Below are positions 33,564-43,791 of a stretch of DNA of 64,000 nt, in pieces. The notes under the pieces are model-generated. The model had not been told where the DNA came from and searched no databases. It saw only the letters and a list, made by a program, of their open reading frames with translations. This stretch comes from Chrysemys picta bellii (taxonomy: Eukaryota; Chordata; Testudines; Emydidae), in assembly GCF_011386835.1 (NCBI RefSeq), contig NC_088795.1:103600434-103664433 (forward strand). The letters run 5' to 3'. Each line of letters opens with the position of its first letter. The first letter of the stretch is position 1. The translations under genes were made by a program, and so were the position numbers.

Positions 33564-34662
33564 GATCCCAGTGCTATGGCTTCTGGGCTGAAAAGGCGCG
33601 AAACTATTATCTGACGGAGGGAGGGAGGGAGGGGCAAGTGACGACAGGGCTTACAGGGAATTAAAATCAACAAAAGTGGCTGTGCATTAGGGAGAAACAC
33701 AAACAACTGTCATACAGAATGCCCCCCCCCACCCCAAAGATTGAACTCAAAACCCTGGGTTTAGCAGGCCATTGATTTCACTGAGGGAGGGGGAAGCAAA
33801 TGAATACAGAACAAATCTGGTCCATCTATCTTTTACATCTTAGGTTGGCAGCAGACGGTGCAGCATGACTGATAGCCATTGGTATCTTCTGGGTGCTTGG
33901 CAGAAGATGCTGCATTACGACTGCTAGCCATCATCGTCAAGACAGTGCAGTAGGACTGCTGGCAGGACTGTGTCTCCAGGAAACAAAACATGTCTGCCCA
34001 GGCGCCTCTGACAGAACTCACTGAGGAGTACAACGATGACGGATACCAGACATAATACACCATCTACTGCCAAAAGGCAAAGAGCTGCTGCTGTATAGCA
34101 ATGCAGTCCCTCGTCTGCCAGCACCCAGATAGCCAATGATGGTTACCAGACATACTGCACCGTCTACTGCCAAAAGGCAATTAGCTGCTGCTGTGTAGCA
34201 ATGCAGTACCACGTCTGCCGGCACCCAGATGACATATGGTGACGGTGAGCTGAGCTGAGCGGGCTCCATGCTTGCCGTGGTATGTCGTCTGCACAGGTAA
34301 CCCAGGAAAAAAGGCGCAAAATGATTGTCTGCCGTTGCTCTCATGGATGCGGGGGGGGGGGGGGGGGAGGCTGACAACATGTACCCAGAATCCTCTGCGA
34401 CACTGTTTTTGCCTCATCAGGCATTGGAATCTCAACCCAGAATTCCAGTGGGTGGCGGAGACTGTGAGAACTGTGGGATAGCTACCCACAGTGCAACGCT
34501 CCAGAAGTCAACGCTAGCCTCGGTACTGTGGACGCTGTCCGCCGACTTAATGCACTTAGAGCATTTTATGTGGGGACACACACAATCGACTGTAAAAAAA
34601 CGATTTCTAAAAAAACAGCTTCTATAAATTCGACCTGATTTCGTAGTGTAGACATACCCTGA

Positions 34663-35740
34663 GTATTAAGTCCACCCTTTTACACATTCCCAAATCATTT
34701 TGCCCAAGCAGTTATCTCTGGTGACTGCTGATGAGTTCCCACGGCATACAGCAGTGGCATTGACTGGTCTCATAACATGCCCCTCTTTCCATGCCAATTC
34801 AGGATTGCACCATCACTGAAGCCTAGCTGCAAACCCTCAGGCTACTTGTACACTTACCTATGTGCCCAATAACGAATACTGTGCCCTGAGATCCACACCA
34901 CTGTGCATGACCAGTCTTTCCACATCTGGAATGCAATTACAACAAATTAATGCTAACTCCCCACCTGGGGTTTCACACACATTCTGTATGCTTCCAAATG
35001 CTAATGCCCGATTGCCTGAAATGCCTCTGGCTCCATACCCAGCTGTGCTGCTGCTGTTGCTGCCCGACTCCTGAATGAGTAGGAATCAAATTCCTGGGCT
35101 GGAAGCCTCAACCTTGTCAGTCCCCATCTCAACACTGTAACAAACTGGTATGTTGGTATGTGAAAGTCAGTCTATGACTTTCGCAAGCTTTGGGGCACTG
35201 CAACTGCAAACTGCAACTGCAAAGCCCTACAGGATCCAGGTACTAGCTCATTGATCCTGAAAGCACCAAAATGATATAAAAATGGTGCCCTGAACAAGGC
35301 CACCTCCTATCTGCTATGACATATGGTCCCCAGGATTCTCACAAGATCCCTGAGCATGTTAACTGTGATGGGTTGACATATATCCTCCTTGAGACCATTG
35401 GTTTGTGACTACCCTGCCAGAAACCTTCAATCTAAAAGAAACACTGCCAGGATCTGGGTAACCATTTAGTCTACTGATATCTAGAAGTCTGACAACTGAT
35501 ATGTACCATGCCATGTTGTCACACTAGAACCACACTCTTTTATTAGTCAACTCCGTTCCCCAAGTAACTACTGCAACCAAAATGGGGGGGGGGAAATCCA
35601 GGAATGTCATGTCACATATTATCCCTTTTGAATCCAAATGGAGGGCCATTTCTGGGGACACCACTTGCTCTGGTAACATACCCCAAAACCCTGAAGCATC
35701 TGTCTATATAATGCACTATTTGGTGTAGTCCAGCTGCCTG
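34663..35740 (-). pseudogene. DIRS RNase H / recombinase remnants
   Basis: Minus-strand frames contain GTELTNKRVWF followed after a stop by CDNMA, a DIRS RNase H motif, and, further on, GKMIWECVKGW near the Harbinger junction, resembling the recombinase N-terminal region. Frames are heavily broken; details are tentative. Confidence 0.45.
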
Positions 35741-35742
35741 CA

Positions 35743-35982
35743 TCACTGCCCAATGCAACACTGTACAACATTTTCAAATGCTGAACAGGATATTATAGAT
35801 CCTATGGGCATAGCTTTGGCAAAATAAAATTGTCCCTCGAAAGAGAAACCTAAAAGGCTGAAGCCCAGTGAATGTACTGGCAGCAGTAGAAAAGCAGACT
35901 TGATATCATATTTAGCCATTAGTATCCCTGGGCCAAAGGACCTAATCATACGCATGGCTTTGTCTGTGGAGGAATAGCGCAT
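35743..35982 (-). pseudogene. DIRS reverse transcriptase remnant
   Basis: The frame reads MIRSFGPGILMAKYDIKSAF, LLPVHSLGFSLLGFSFEGQF, then YFAKAMPIG, matching the DIRS/Ngaro RT palm (motif A D-I-K-S-A-F and the LGF-FEG-YF-K-PMG block). The catalytic YxDD region lies beyond the break. Confidence 0.75.
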
Positions 35983-36344
35983 GGAACACAGAATTGGGCC
36001 TATTACATCATGAATGGAGCTACCCCCATGGATATGATAGGTGATGAATTAATCAATATTCCCCTGGAGCCTTCTTGGGGACCAAGCCTGGGGGCGGGGG
36101 GGGGGGGGGGGGCGGAGAACCTGCATATTCTCTATAGGCAATTCTTGGAATTGCCCTGCTACCTACACTCATTTATTTCTGGTATAATCTTTTTCTTTAC
36201 ACCCCCACCAATGACTTCAATTTTTTTGACGTCACATGACTCCTAGTCCACATAAAGGGGATCTGAAACCCCACCTACAAATATGCCCCATCTACTTTTT
36301 TAGGGTAATCCCGCAGAAGCACCTTTAACACCTCTAGCTTAACT

Positions 36345-37169
36345 GGAGATGGTGCCCTTATCTATTCCCCTGCTTTCAGATCATGCCCCACCATCGCTTG
36401 GGTTCTGTCCCACATATGCTGCTCCGCTCCAGCCCAGCCAAACCTGCAGGTGGCACTTGACCCATCCTTCCCATCCTTCCCCCGCCCCCCATGCTACCTT
36501 CCCCTACTGCTCTGGCAAGAATGGATTGTATGGGCTCCAAAGCATATTTTGCAAACATGCCTGAATTTACACATGCTGAGAGAACAACTGCTTTCATTGA
36601 ATGACCAACAAATACTGTTATGCGACTCAGGCCTCTGCCGAGCTTGCTGTGGAATGTATAGGACATTATCCCTGTGCCATTATCCATTCAAACCACAGTA
36701 TATGATGTGGTATGTCCGACTGGATCCTAGTTTGTGTTGCTGCCCTTAGTTTAAACTGCTTTTCATAATTAAACCAAAACATGCCCCCGAATGCATTATG
36801 AGCCCACCTGATTATATCACTATATTTAAACAGGGCTGGAATTCTCTCTGCGTAAGCTTTTGCAATAGCACCTGAGTAAATAAGGAAGGCAGCCTCACTA
36901 TTTTCCCATGTTCTAGCTACCATTGGCTGCTTGGCCATCAATTTGTTCTGCTTGCTCTGTCCCAGCTTACTGTCTGTCAACACCTCCCTGAGCAATGGGG
37001 ATAATATGCCCACGTATTCACTGCTCAGGATTTTATCTCTAGTAGTATTGAGAAGATGAACACCCTCAGGGTCAGCCACCCCAGCATAACCATACTCAGG
37101 ACTGACCATTGGGGCACCCTCAGTGCCCTGTTGTCCCTCAGCTACCCTGGGACAGCAACTCCATCTCAT
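36345..37169 (-). pseudogene. DIRS gag-like protein remnant
   Basis: The 167-residue frame (37169-36666) contains SSEYVGILSPLL, NSEAAFLIYSGAIAKAYAER and PALFKYSDIIRWAHNAFGG, typical of the ORF1 capsid-like region in vertebrate DIRS elements. In another minus frame downstream, a cluster reading CSLSMCKFRHVCKICFGAHT resembles the Cys/His zinc motif of DIRS ORF1. A frameshift separates the parts. Confidence 0.65.
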
Positions 37170-37194
37170 GACTTTACAGTCCTTGACAATGGGA

Positions 37195-40015
37195 GAGTTA
37201 AAAGGTGCCCAGGGCTCCCTGCCCCACTAAGGTCAGATGTGTGAGACGATAGAAGATGTCTCCTCGCCCCACTAATGGTCAGATGTGTGGAACTATAGAA
37301 GATGGCATGGGAAGATACATAAGAATACACCTATATTCTGCCTATATTCTGGATAGTGAAACTTGTTTATTAATTCATTATGAACTGACACAAGAAAAAG
37401 CTGAAGAGGAATGTGAAACAACGGTTATAATTTCAGAAATTAAAAATAATCACAAGAGACCTTACCGAAAAAGGCAATATTTTAAAACTGTGGACCAGAT
37501 GCTCAGCTTGTGTAAATTGACGAAGTGTCATTGAAGACCAATTTCAGCCTATGAGGTTATAAATAATCAAGAGCACCTATGTGGAATATTGAAAATGCAA
37601 TTGCATATATATGCAATACTTTTCAGCAAAATTTATGTTTTTTTAAGTGTCTAAAATGTGACTAAATGCAAAGAGACATCTGACACAAATATGGTGAGTC
37701 TGTCATAGTGCAGAGACTTCTACTGGAAGCAAAGTTTTATGCAGACTACCCTGCTAAGCATGTATTTACTTGGCACCCATATCCTAGTGGAACAGTCTAA
37801 CCAACTTGCTAGCAGGCACAATGCCATTCTAACAGATGGTTGAGAGAATAGAAAGCCAAGAGACCATGAATGAACATCAAATGTGTTTGCTGAGGGCATG
37901 AGTCCCAGTTATGAATGCCCAAACATCTGTCTTGTCCTAAGGTTATTCACCTATGGTTGATGGGATGTGCCATCACGAATCCATCTCATTGCTAGAGTAA
38001 CTTTCAAGAAAACTTTCTTTTACAGTTATGTGTCTTCAACCCCTTTTATTTTTCACAGCAATGAGTCCACAGAATTTATCAAAACAAAGTTACATAGCCC
38101 TAATCTCTGCATTTCTGCTAAACTGGTTGGTTGGCCATAGAAAATTGTTGCATAACTTTGCTGAATACCAGCAGTAATCAAGTTACTGTATTATATTACA
38201 GTTTAGGAATATCATTTTCACTCAGAAAAAGTAAAATAAGGCTGTTTAATCCAAGATTACTGAAGATGTATTAGGTGCTACAAATTTATTAATCTAATAA
38301 AAATGCTTCAAAATCACTTAATTTTAAAACATATTAATGTATGGATTATGGCTGGGCAGTGGAAGAGGAGTGGTTATGATGATTATTAGGCCTAGTGCTG
38401 AAAGATCATACTCATACAAGTAGTCCTGAAAATGACTGCACCACATCTTAAGTGTGGCAGGGGGTATTGTCCGGCTTGCCAGGGCAGGAGGAATAATGCT
38501 TTCCATGAGGGGGTGCAGTGGAGAGAGGCTCAGAAGCTGCTGCAAAAGAGGAATGGGTCAGCATGGCGACGCTGACTCATACCCTAGGGACTGGAAGGGC
38601 TGGGGAGTTGAAAAAGGGCAGGCTCAGTAGGAGAGGACGCTTTTCCCAGGACCATGCAGAGCAGCAGCCGAGGTCAGAGGACACTGGCACACGAGTCTGC
38701 ATGGCACAAAGTAGACACAGGATGGTCAGAGCAGGAAAGTAGTTATGGCAGGGGGAGTTAGGATCTGGTTCCCAGCTCCCAGCTTTTTTGCTAACTATCA
38801 TCAGGCATAGGGAAGAGGGGGAGAGGAATGAACATCCCCCCTCCCCTCCCTTAGCAATGGAGCTGTGGGAAGAGGTGTAGGGGATCAAGTTTCAGGTTTT
38901 TCCAGCTGCGGGCAGATGAGAGCAGCCCCTCGTTGGACTCAGCGCCATCACTAGAACACAGAGGTAGTGTGGTTTCAAACAGAGCACAGGGTGGATCAAG
39001 TGGGGGGCCAGTGAGGATCCTTGCCTATGGGCAAGGGGCTGGTCCCAGGACAGGGGCTGGTGGAGCCAAAGATGATGTGTCTGATTATCAAAGGCAGTCT
39101 CCCAGGCTGATGGCTGGGCATGGCTCCAGAGTAGCTGGCAGTGTTTGCAGGTGGGGCAGTCAGCAGGTAATTGATACAAGTGGTCAAGGTAGTTGCTTCT
39201 GAGATTGTTTCCACAGCATTGCAGGGCTTCAAAAGTGTACTGGGTTGCCCAGAACTGGGACGCTAAAGTTAACATAATGCAGGACATGAGGGTGATATTG
39301 ATTCCAGGGGAGTTGGATCGGCAACAGGTAGAGATTGCGGGGACATGTGGTGCAGGTGAGCCCCTGCCATACAATGTGGCAACAAGTGGCAGTTGTGCTG
39401 GCCTTGGTGAGTTTCGGGGTCCAGGCCCAATTTATTCCTCTGGGGCTTTTCATGGAGGAGATGAGGGTGGACCTAGCAGGGCAATAAATAGGCCAGGGGG
39501 AGGATTGGGAGTCATAGAAGCTGTATCAGAGATGTTTGAGGTGCACATGCCCGGTAGGGAAGCTAATGGTATTTCACAGCTGGCACAAGCTGCTACAAGC
39601 TAACTTTGTCGCAATTGTTGCAACAGCTGAGAACATCCATGGGTGAGGGGCCTGGAAGGAGTAGTAAGGGAAGCAGAGCATGGACATGAGATTGGGAGAC
39701 AGGCAATAAGTAGGTGGCTTCCCCAAGATGAAAAAGGAGAATTAAAGCTTGAGACCATGAAAAATGCCCATTTTCCACTTATTGCTGGCAAAAAGACAGT
39801 GTGGCCTCCTGTCAAATTTGGCCTTGGTAAATTATGTAGTCATGACTCCTAGGCTTGATTACTGAAATTCTTACTACCTACATATGAAACTGCTGACCTT
39901 AAGAAAGCTGGAAATACCTTAGAACACAGCAACTTCTATGCTCAGTAACCACATGATCATGCTATCTGAAAAATAATAATCAACTGAGTTTATCCACACA
40001 ACAGCCATGAGAAGT
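37195..40015. other. Unresolved sequence, possibly decayed retroelement at 38.5-39.6 kb
   Basis: An imperfect duplication of about 42 bp (CCCCACTAA-GGTCAGATGTG and GATAGAAGATG blocks) lies at 37223-37302. 38455-39610 is GC-richer with long overlapping ORFs on both strands (39193-39603 plus, 38892-39374 minus), but no domain could be named. The remainder is AT-rich without features. Confidence 0.35.
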
Positions 40016-40018
40016 AAA

Positions 40019-40165
40019 AAATACTATCCATATTTTACAAATGGGGGACTGAGGCACAGGGTAGGTTAAGTTACTTTTTCCTGGGTCTGTGCCAGGAATG
40101 GACCACAGATCTCTTGACTTCCACTGTAGTGCCCTGTTCATTAGACCATTCTTCCTACTCTAACA
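40019..40165 (-). repeat. MIR SINE
   Basis: Reads ATTTTACAAATGGGGGACTG, AGGCACAGGGTAGGTTAAGT and, at the far end, GTGCCCTGTTCATTAGACCA, the reverse complement of a MIR core and tRNA-related head. Confidence 0.75.
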
Positions 40166-41304
40166 TCACCATGCTTTGCTCTGTTCAGTGGCTCCCCATT
40201 GAATAATCTGCCAGATTCAAGGCCCCGACCCTCAGCTTTAAACTCTTTTAAGAGTATGATATGTCTCTTTTTCTCACTTTGTTTCCCCAACCCACTCCAG
40301 GGAAGAGTCAAGGCCTTACGTTCTGTTACGTCTTCTTATTTAGAGGCAGAGAGAAAGCTAAAAAGTGAGAGAAAGTGATACATTTCCAAGTGAAAATATC
40401 ATTTTCTCTCTGTAACCATTTAAAAATTTAACAGATAAAAGTATTTTCTCTTTTAAGCATTACACTTTGAACACTAAAACTTTCAATGTGTTTGACGTTC
40501 AGCACTAATACATTTCCCCCCTTCCCTTTTTTTAGTGGCAAACGGGGAAAGGTGGTAGAGTAAAAAGCAGGGGGTGGGATTCTCACCCCTGCTGTAGCCC
40601 CTTTATGCCAGGTAAAATGGCCAGAAAAGCATAAAGAGGATCTAAAATCCCCATTGCTGGTTGAGGGAGGATTATTTCAGCAAGGAACTGAGGAAGACAG
40701 ACATAAGGCTTTTTTCAAGATCCCTCTTGGGGTAGGTGGGAGGGGCATGTTGAGTGTCATGAATCACACAGTCCCCCAGGGCTGTCTAAATTATGCTACA
40801 AGCCATGGAGCACTCCAGGATTGCGGGGGTGCAGGGAGGGTTGAAAACCACTGTACTCCCCTTCTCCCAGGTTGTGAGTCCTTTGCTGTACCATTTAGAG
40901 GCACAGCACAGATTCTCACACACTATTCTGAAATGAAAAAATTAAAAAATACCAAAATATTTAAGAGTCCCCTCTACCCAAGAAAATACTTCATTTCAAA
41001 AATATTTGGAAAACAGAACATTTCATTTTGACCACCCCCACCCATTTTTTTAAAATCGAAAATCACCTTTGTATACAAAATATTAAACAGATCTACTCTT
41101 AATCTGTTACCAAGTAGTAACCAAGTCATTATTAATAACCATTACATCAGACAGGCACCCTGAAATACTTAAAAAATATGTTTTATATCACTAGATAATT
41201 TTACATCAATATTTACAGAATATCCTTAATTTTGCTTTTCTTAGTCATTCCTAATCTCAGCATAGGGAATTCCAAAAATAATAAAGGCTTGTCTCCATGG
41301 AGAC
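40166..41304. other. Unannotated sequence
   Basis: The piece 40760-40855 ends GGTTGAAAACCACTG, resembling a hAT right terminus, but no left end was found. The ORF at 40654-41031 is not supported. Confidence 0.4.
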
Positions 41305-42124
41305 TTAGGGTATGTCTACACTATGAAATTAGGTCAATTTTATAGAAGTCGATTTTTAGAAATTGATTTTATACAGTCGATTGCGTATGTCCACACTAAG
41401 CACATTAAGTCAGTGGAGCGTGTCCTCACTACTGTGGCTAGCATTGACTTACGGAGCGGTGCACTGTGGTAGCTATCCCACAGTTTCTGCAGTCTCTGCC
41501 GCTCATTGGAATTCTGGGTTAAGCTCCCAATGCCTGATGAGACAAAAACATTGTTGCGGGTGGTTTTGGGTACATGTCGTCAGTCGCCCCTCCCTCCGTG
41601 AAAGCAATGGCAGACAATTGTTGCACGCCAGACACCAGGGTGATTAGAAGAGCACAGCAAGACGCGCTGAGCATCAGAGAGGCTTTGAAAACCAGTTTCA
41701 TGACTGGCCAGCCTTCGGTATGACAGTTGTGTGTGTTTCTCCTTGATACAAGTGCACCCCCCCCCCCACTTTGTTGATTTTAATTCTCTGTAAGCCAACC
41801 ACCCTCCCGCTTCAAAATAAAGTAACTATTGTTTTGAAACCATGCATTCTTACTTCATTAATTAAAAAAAAAAAAGAGATAACAGACAAGGTACCCTGGG
41901 TGGGATGGGGGAGGAGGGAAGGACAAGGCCACATTGCTATTTATAACCACATTAAAAATCAAACTGTTTGAATGACAGCCTTCTGTTGCTTGGGCCATCC
42001 TCTGGAGAGGAGTGGCTGGGTGCCCGGAGCCTCCCCCCACCATGTGCTTGGGCATCTGGGCAGGGCCGGCTCTAGTTTTTTTGCCGCCCCAAGCAAAAAA
42101 ACATTTTGGCTGCTCACCACCCAG

Positions 42125-42420
42125 GCCTTGGGCTCTCCCCCGCACCCTGCCCACACCCCCTGCCGCCCCAACCCTGGGCTCTACCCCCCACCCCACCCCA
42201 CCCGCACCCTCTGCCACCCCAACCCTGGGCTCTACCCCCCACCCCACCCGCACCCTCTGCCACCCCAACCCTGGGCTCTCTCCCCCATCCCACCCGCACC
42301 CCCTGCTTCCCCAACCCTGGGAACGCCCCCCACCCACACGCTCTGCTGCCCCAACCCTGGGCTCTACCCCCCACCCCACCCACACCGCCTGCCGCCCCAG
42401 CGCTGGGCTTCCCCCCACCA
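42125..42420 (+). repeat. GC-rich minisatellite, unit about 46-50 bp
   Basis: The motif CCAACCCTGGGCTCTACCCC followed by CCACCCCACCCGCACCC recurs about six times with small length changes. It explains the long overlapping ORFs on both strands here, which are not genes. Confidence 0.85.
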
Positions 42421-42684
42421 GCGCTGACTCTGCCCACTCCCCCCTTGCCTCCAGCTGGTCCAGCGCTGGCAGGGTCAGGGTAAGCAGTGGGGCTCCTGGG
42501 CCGCGCCTCAGCCCAGGGTCCCTCCAGCCGGGGCTCCCGCCTCCAGGACCGGCCGGGACTGGGGAGGACAGAGCTGGGGGACTGCCCCCGGCAGGGGGCT
42601 GAGGAGCCAGGGCAGAGCAGCCCCAGAGGGAGCGGAGCCCCGGAGAGTGGGACGCAGGCCCTGCACGGCAGCACCCCACCCTCT

Positions 42685-42870
42685 ATGACCCCACTTCTGC
42701 TGCTGCTCCTGGCCACCCTGCCGCAGTCCCTGGGCAGCTCTGGCTGCTTCGCCCAGCCCTGGCTGCGGTGCTGGGGGGCGGCCGCCCTGCGGCACCTGCA
42801 GGCAGCTCCGTGTGTCCTGAGGGCGGCCCCCAGCCGGAGTGTCCCGTGCTTGGAGCCTGCCCGGCCATAA
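42685..42870 (+). other. Signal-peptide-like ORF inside hAT cargo
   Basis: An ATG opens a 61-codon frame MTPLLLLLLATLPQSLGSSG continuing CFAQPWLRCWGAAAL to a stop at 42870. The Leu-rich stretch followed by LGSSG looks like a secretory signal peptide with cleavage site. The 200 bp upstream are GC-rich, like a CpG-island 5' UTR. It could be a captured host first exon or a chance frame; no protein family is recognised. Confidence 0.35.
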
Positions 42871-43791
42871 GGTGCAGGCGCTGCTCCCCGACATGAACCG
42901 CAAAGGCACCAGGGCACTCCCGGTGCAGGATACACTGCTGCTGCCAGGGCCGGCTCTAGGCTTTTGCCACCCAAGCGCCAAAAAAAAAGAGGCTGGCTGG
43001 AATGCCACCCCTGAAAATGTGCCACCCCAAGCACCTGCTTGGTTTTCTGGTGCTTGGAGCTGGCCCTGCATCTGGGTGAGGAGGCTATGGAACAATGGGA
43101 GGAGAGTAGGCGGTTATACAGTAGATGTAGTGGTGGTCTGTGCTCTTGTTGGCTTTCCTGCAGCTCCAACAGATGCTTCATCATGTCCGTTTGCTCCCCC
43201 ATTAGCCTCAGCCTCGCGTCCTGCCTCCGCTCTTCGAGCTCACTTAATTCTTTCCTAGCCTCTGCCACTGAATGCCTCCATGTATTAAGCTGTGCCCTAT
43301 CAGTGCAGGAGGACTGCATGAGCTCGGAAAACATGTAATCGCGAGTGCATTTTTTTCACCTTCTAATCTGCGATAACCTCAGGGACAGAGATGATAGGGG
43401 AGAGTAGAAACAATCTACGTTCTACAATTCTGGGGGGACTGCATGGTCACCTGTGCTGTTGAGTTTGCCACGCTGACCAAACAGGAAATGAAATTCAAAA
43501 GGCTTTTCCTATATACCTGGCTAGTTCATCAGAGTTCAAAGTGCTGTCCAGAGCAAAGTGCTGTCTTCTGGGATAGCTCCCGGAGGCCAATACCATCAAT
43601 TTGAGTCCGCACTATCCCAAATTCGTTCCAGCAAAGTCAATTTTAGCACTACTCCCCTTGCGGGGGAGGAGTACAGAAGTCGATTTTAAGAGCCCTTTAG
43701 GTTGACAGAACAGGGTTGGTTGCGTGGACACATTCATTTTTAAATCAACCTAACGTAGCTAAATTCGAAGTGTAGTGTAGACCAGGCCTTA

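Larger units (their letters stand above)
30646..34659 (+). mobile_element. PIF/Harbinger transposon, complete ends, TGA TSD
   Basis: The ends are GGCCTGGTCTACACTACGA and, reverse-complemented, GGGTATGTCTACACTACGA. TGA flanks both sides (30643-30645, 34660-34662). The left half carries a Myb/SANT-like gene in plus orientation and the right half a DDE transposase in minus orientation, converging, which is the two-gene plan of the superfamily. A SINE splits the transposase. The host sequence is a DIRS-like element. Confidence 0.87.
29990..37190 (-). mobile_element. DIRS-like tyrosine-recombinase retroelement, split by Harbinger
   Basis: Minus-strand order from the right: gag-like ORF (37169-36666), Cys/His cluster (about 36650-36520), RT start (35982-35743), RNase H and recombinase traces (about 35600-34670), then beyond the nested Harbinger an SGNH-hydrolase-like remnant (about 30600-30290), with an AATAAA signal on the minus strand near 30015. 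This matches vertebrate DIRS elements. Large deletions and frameshifts are evident, including most of the recombinase. The true ends were not found. Confidence 0.68.
42061..43068 (+). mobile_element. Nested hAT-type element with exact 8-bp TSD and GC-rich cargo
   Basis: Starts CAGGGCCGGCTCTAG, ends (reverse-complemented) CAGGGCCAGCTCCA, with CATCTGGG at 42053-42060 and 43069-43076. No transposase is present. Inside are a GC-rich minisatellite, a signal-peptide-like ORF and, at 42945, a second left-end copy, making 42945-43068 look like a complete 124-bp MITE sharing the right end. It is therefore a compound or cargo-carrying non-autonomous element. Confidence 0.8.
41970..43334 (-). pseudogene. 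Harbinger Myb-like protein, C-terminal part split by hAT element
   Basis: The minus frame from 43334 gives MFSELMQSSCTDRAQLNTWR, then LMGEQTDMMKHLLELQESQQ and SSPRCR, equivalent to exon 2 of the Myb-like genes at 31346 and 59007. The nested hAT element interrupts it at 43068; the C-terminal tail resumes below 42060 with HPATPLQRMAQATEGCHSN in shifted frame. The N-terminal DNA-binding part is absent. Confidence 0.68.
41308..43788 (-). mobile_element. PIF/Harbinger deletion derivative with TTA TSD
   Basis: Ends are GGGTATGTCTACACTATGA and, reverse-complemented, GGCCTGGTCTACACTACAC; TTA flanks both sides (41305-41307, 43789-43791). It retains the second half of the Myb-like gene on the minus strand but no transposase blocks, so it depends on other copies. 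A hAT element is nested at 42061-43068. Confidence 0.85.

Noticed and set aside
42114..43334. A 406-codon minus-strand ORF as a single protein
   Set aside because: It joins a Harbinger Myb-like fragment to antisense hAT cargo and a GC-rich minisatellite; composition, not selection, keeps it open.
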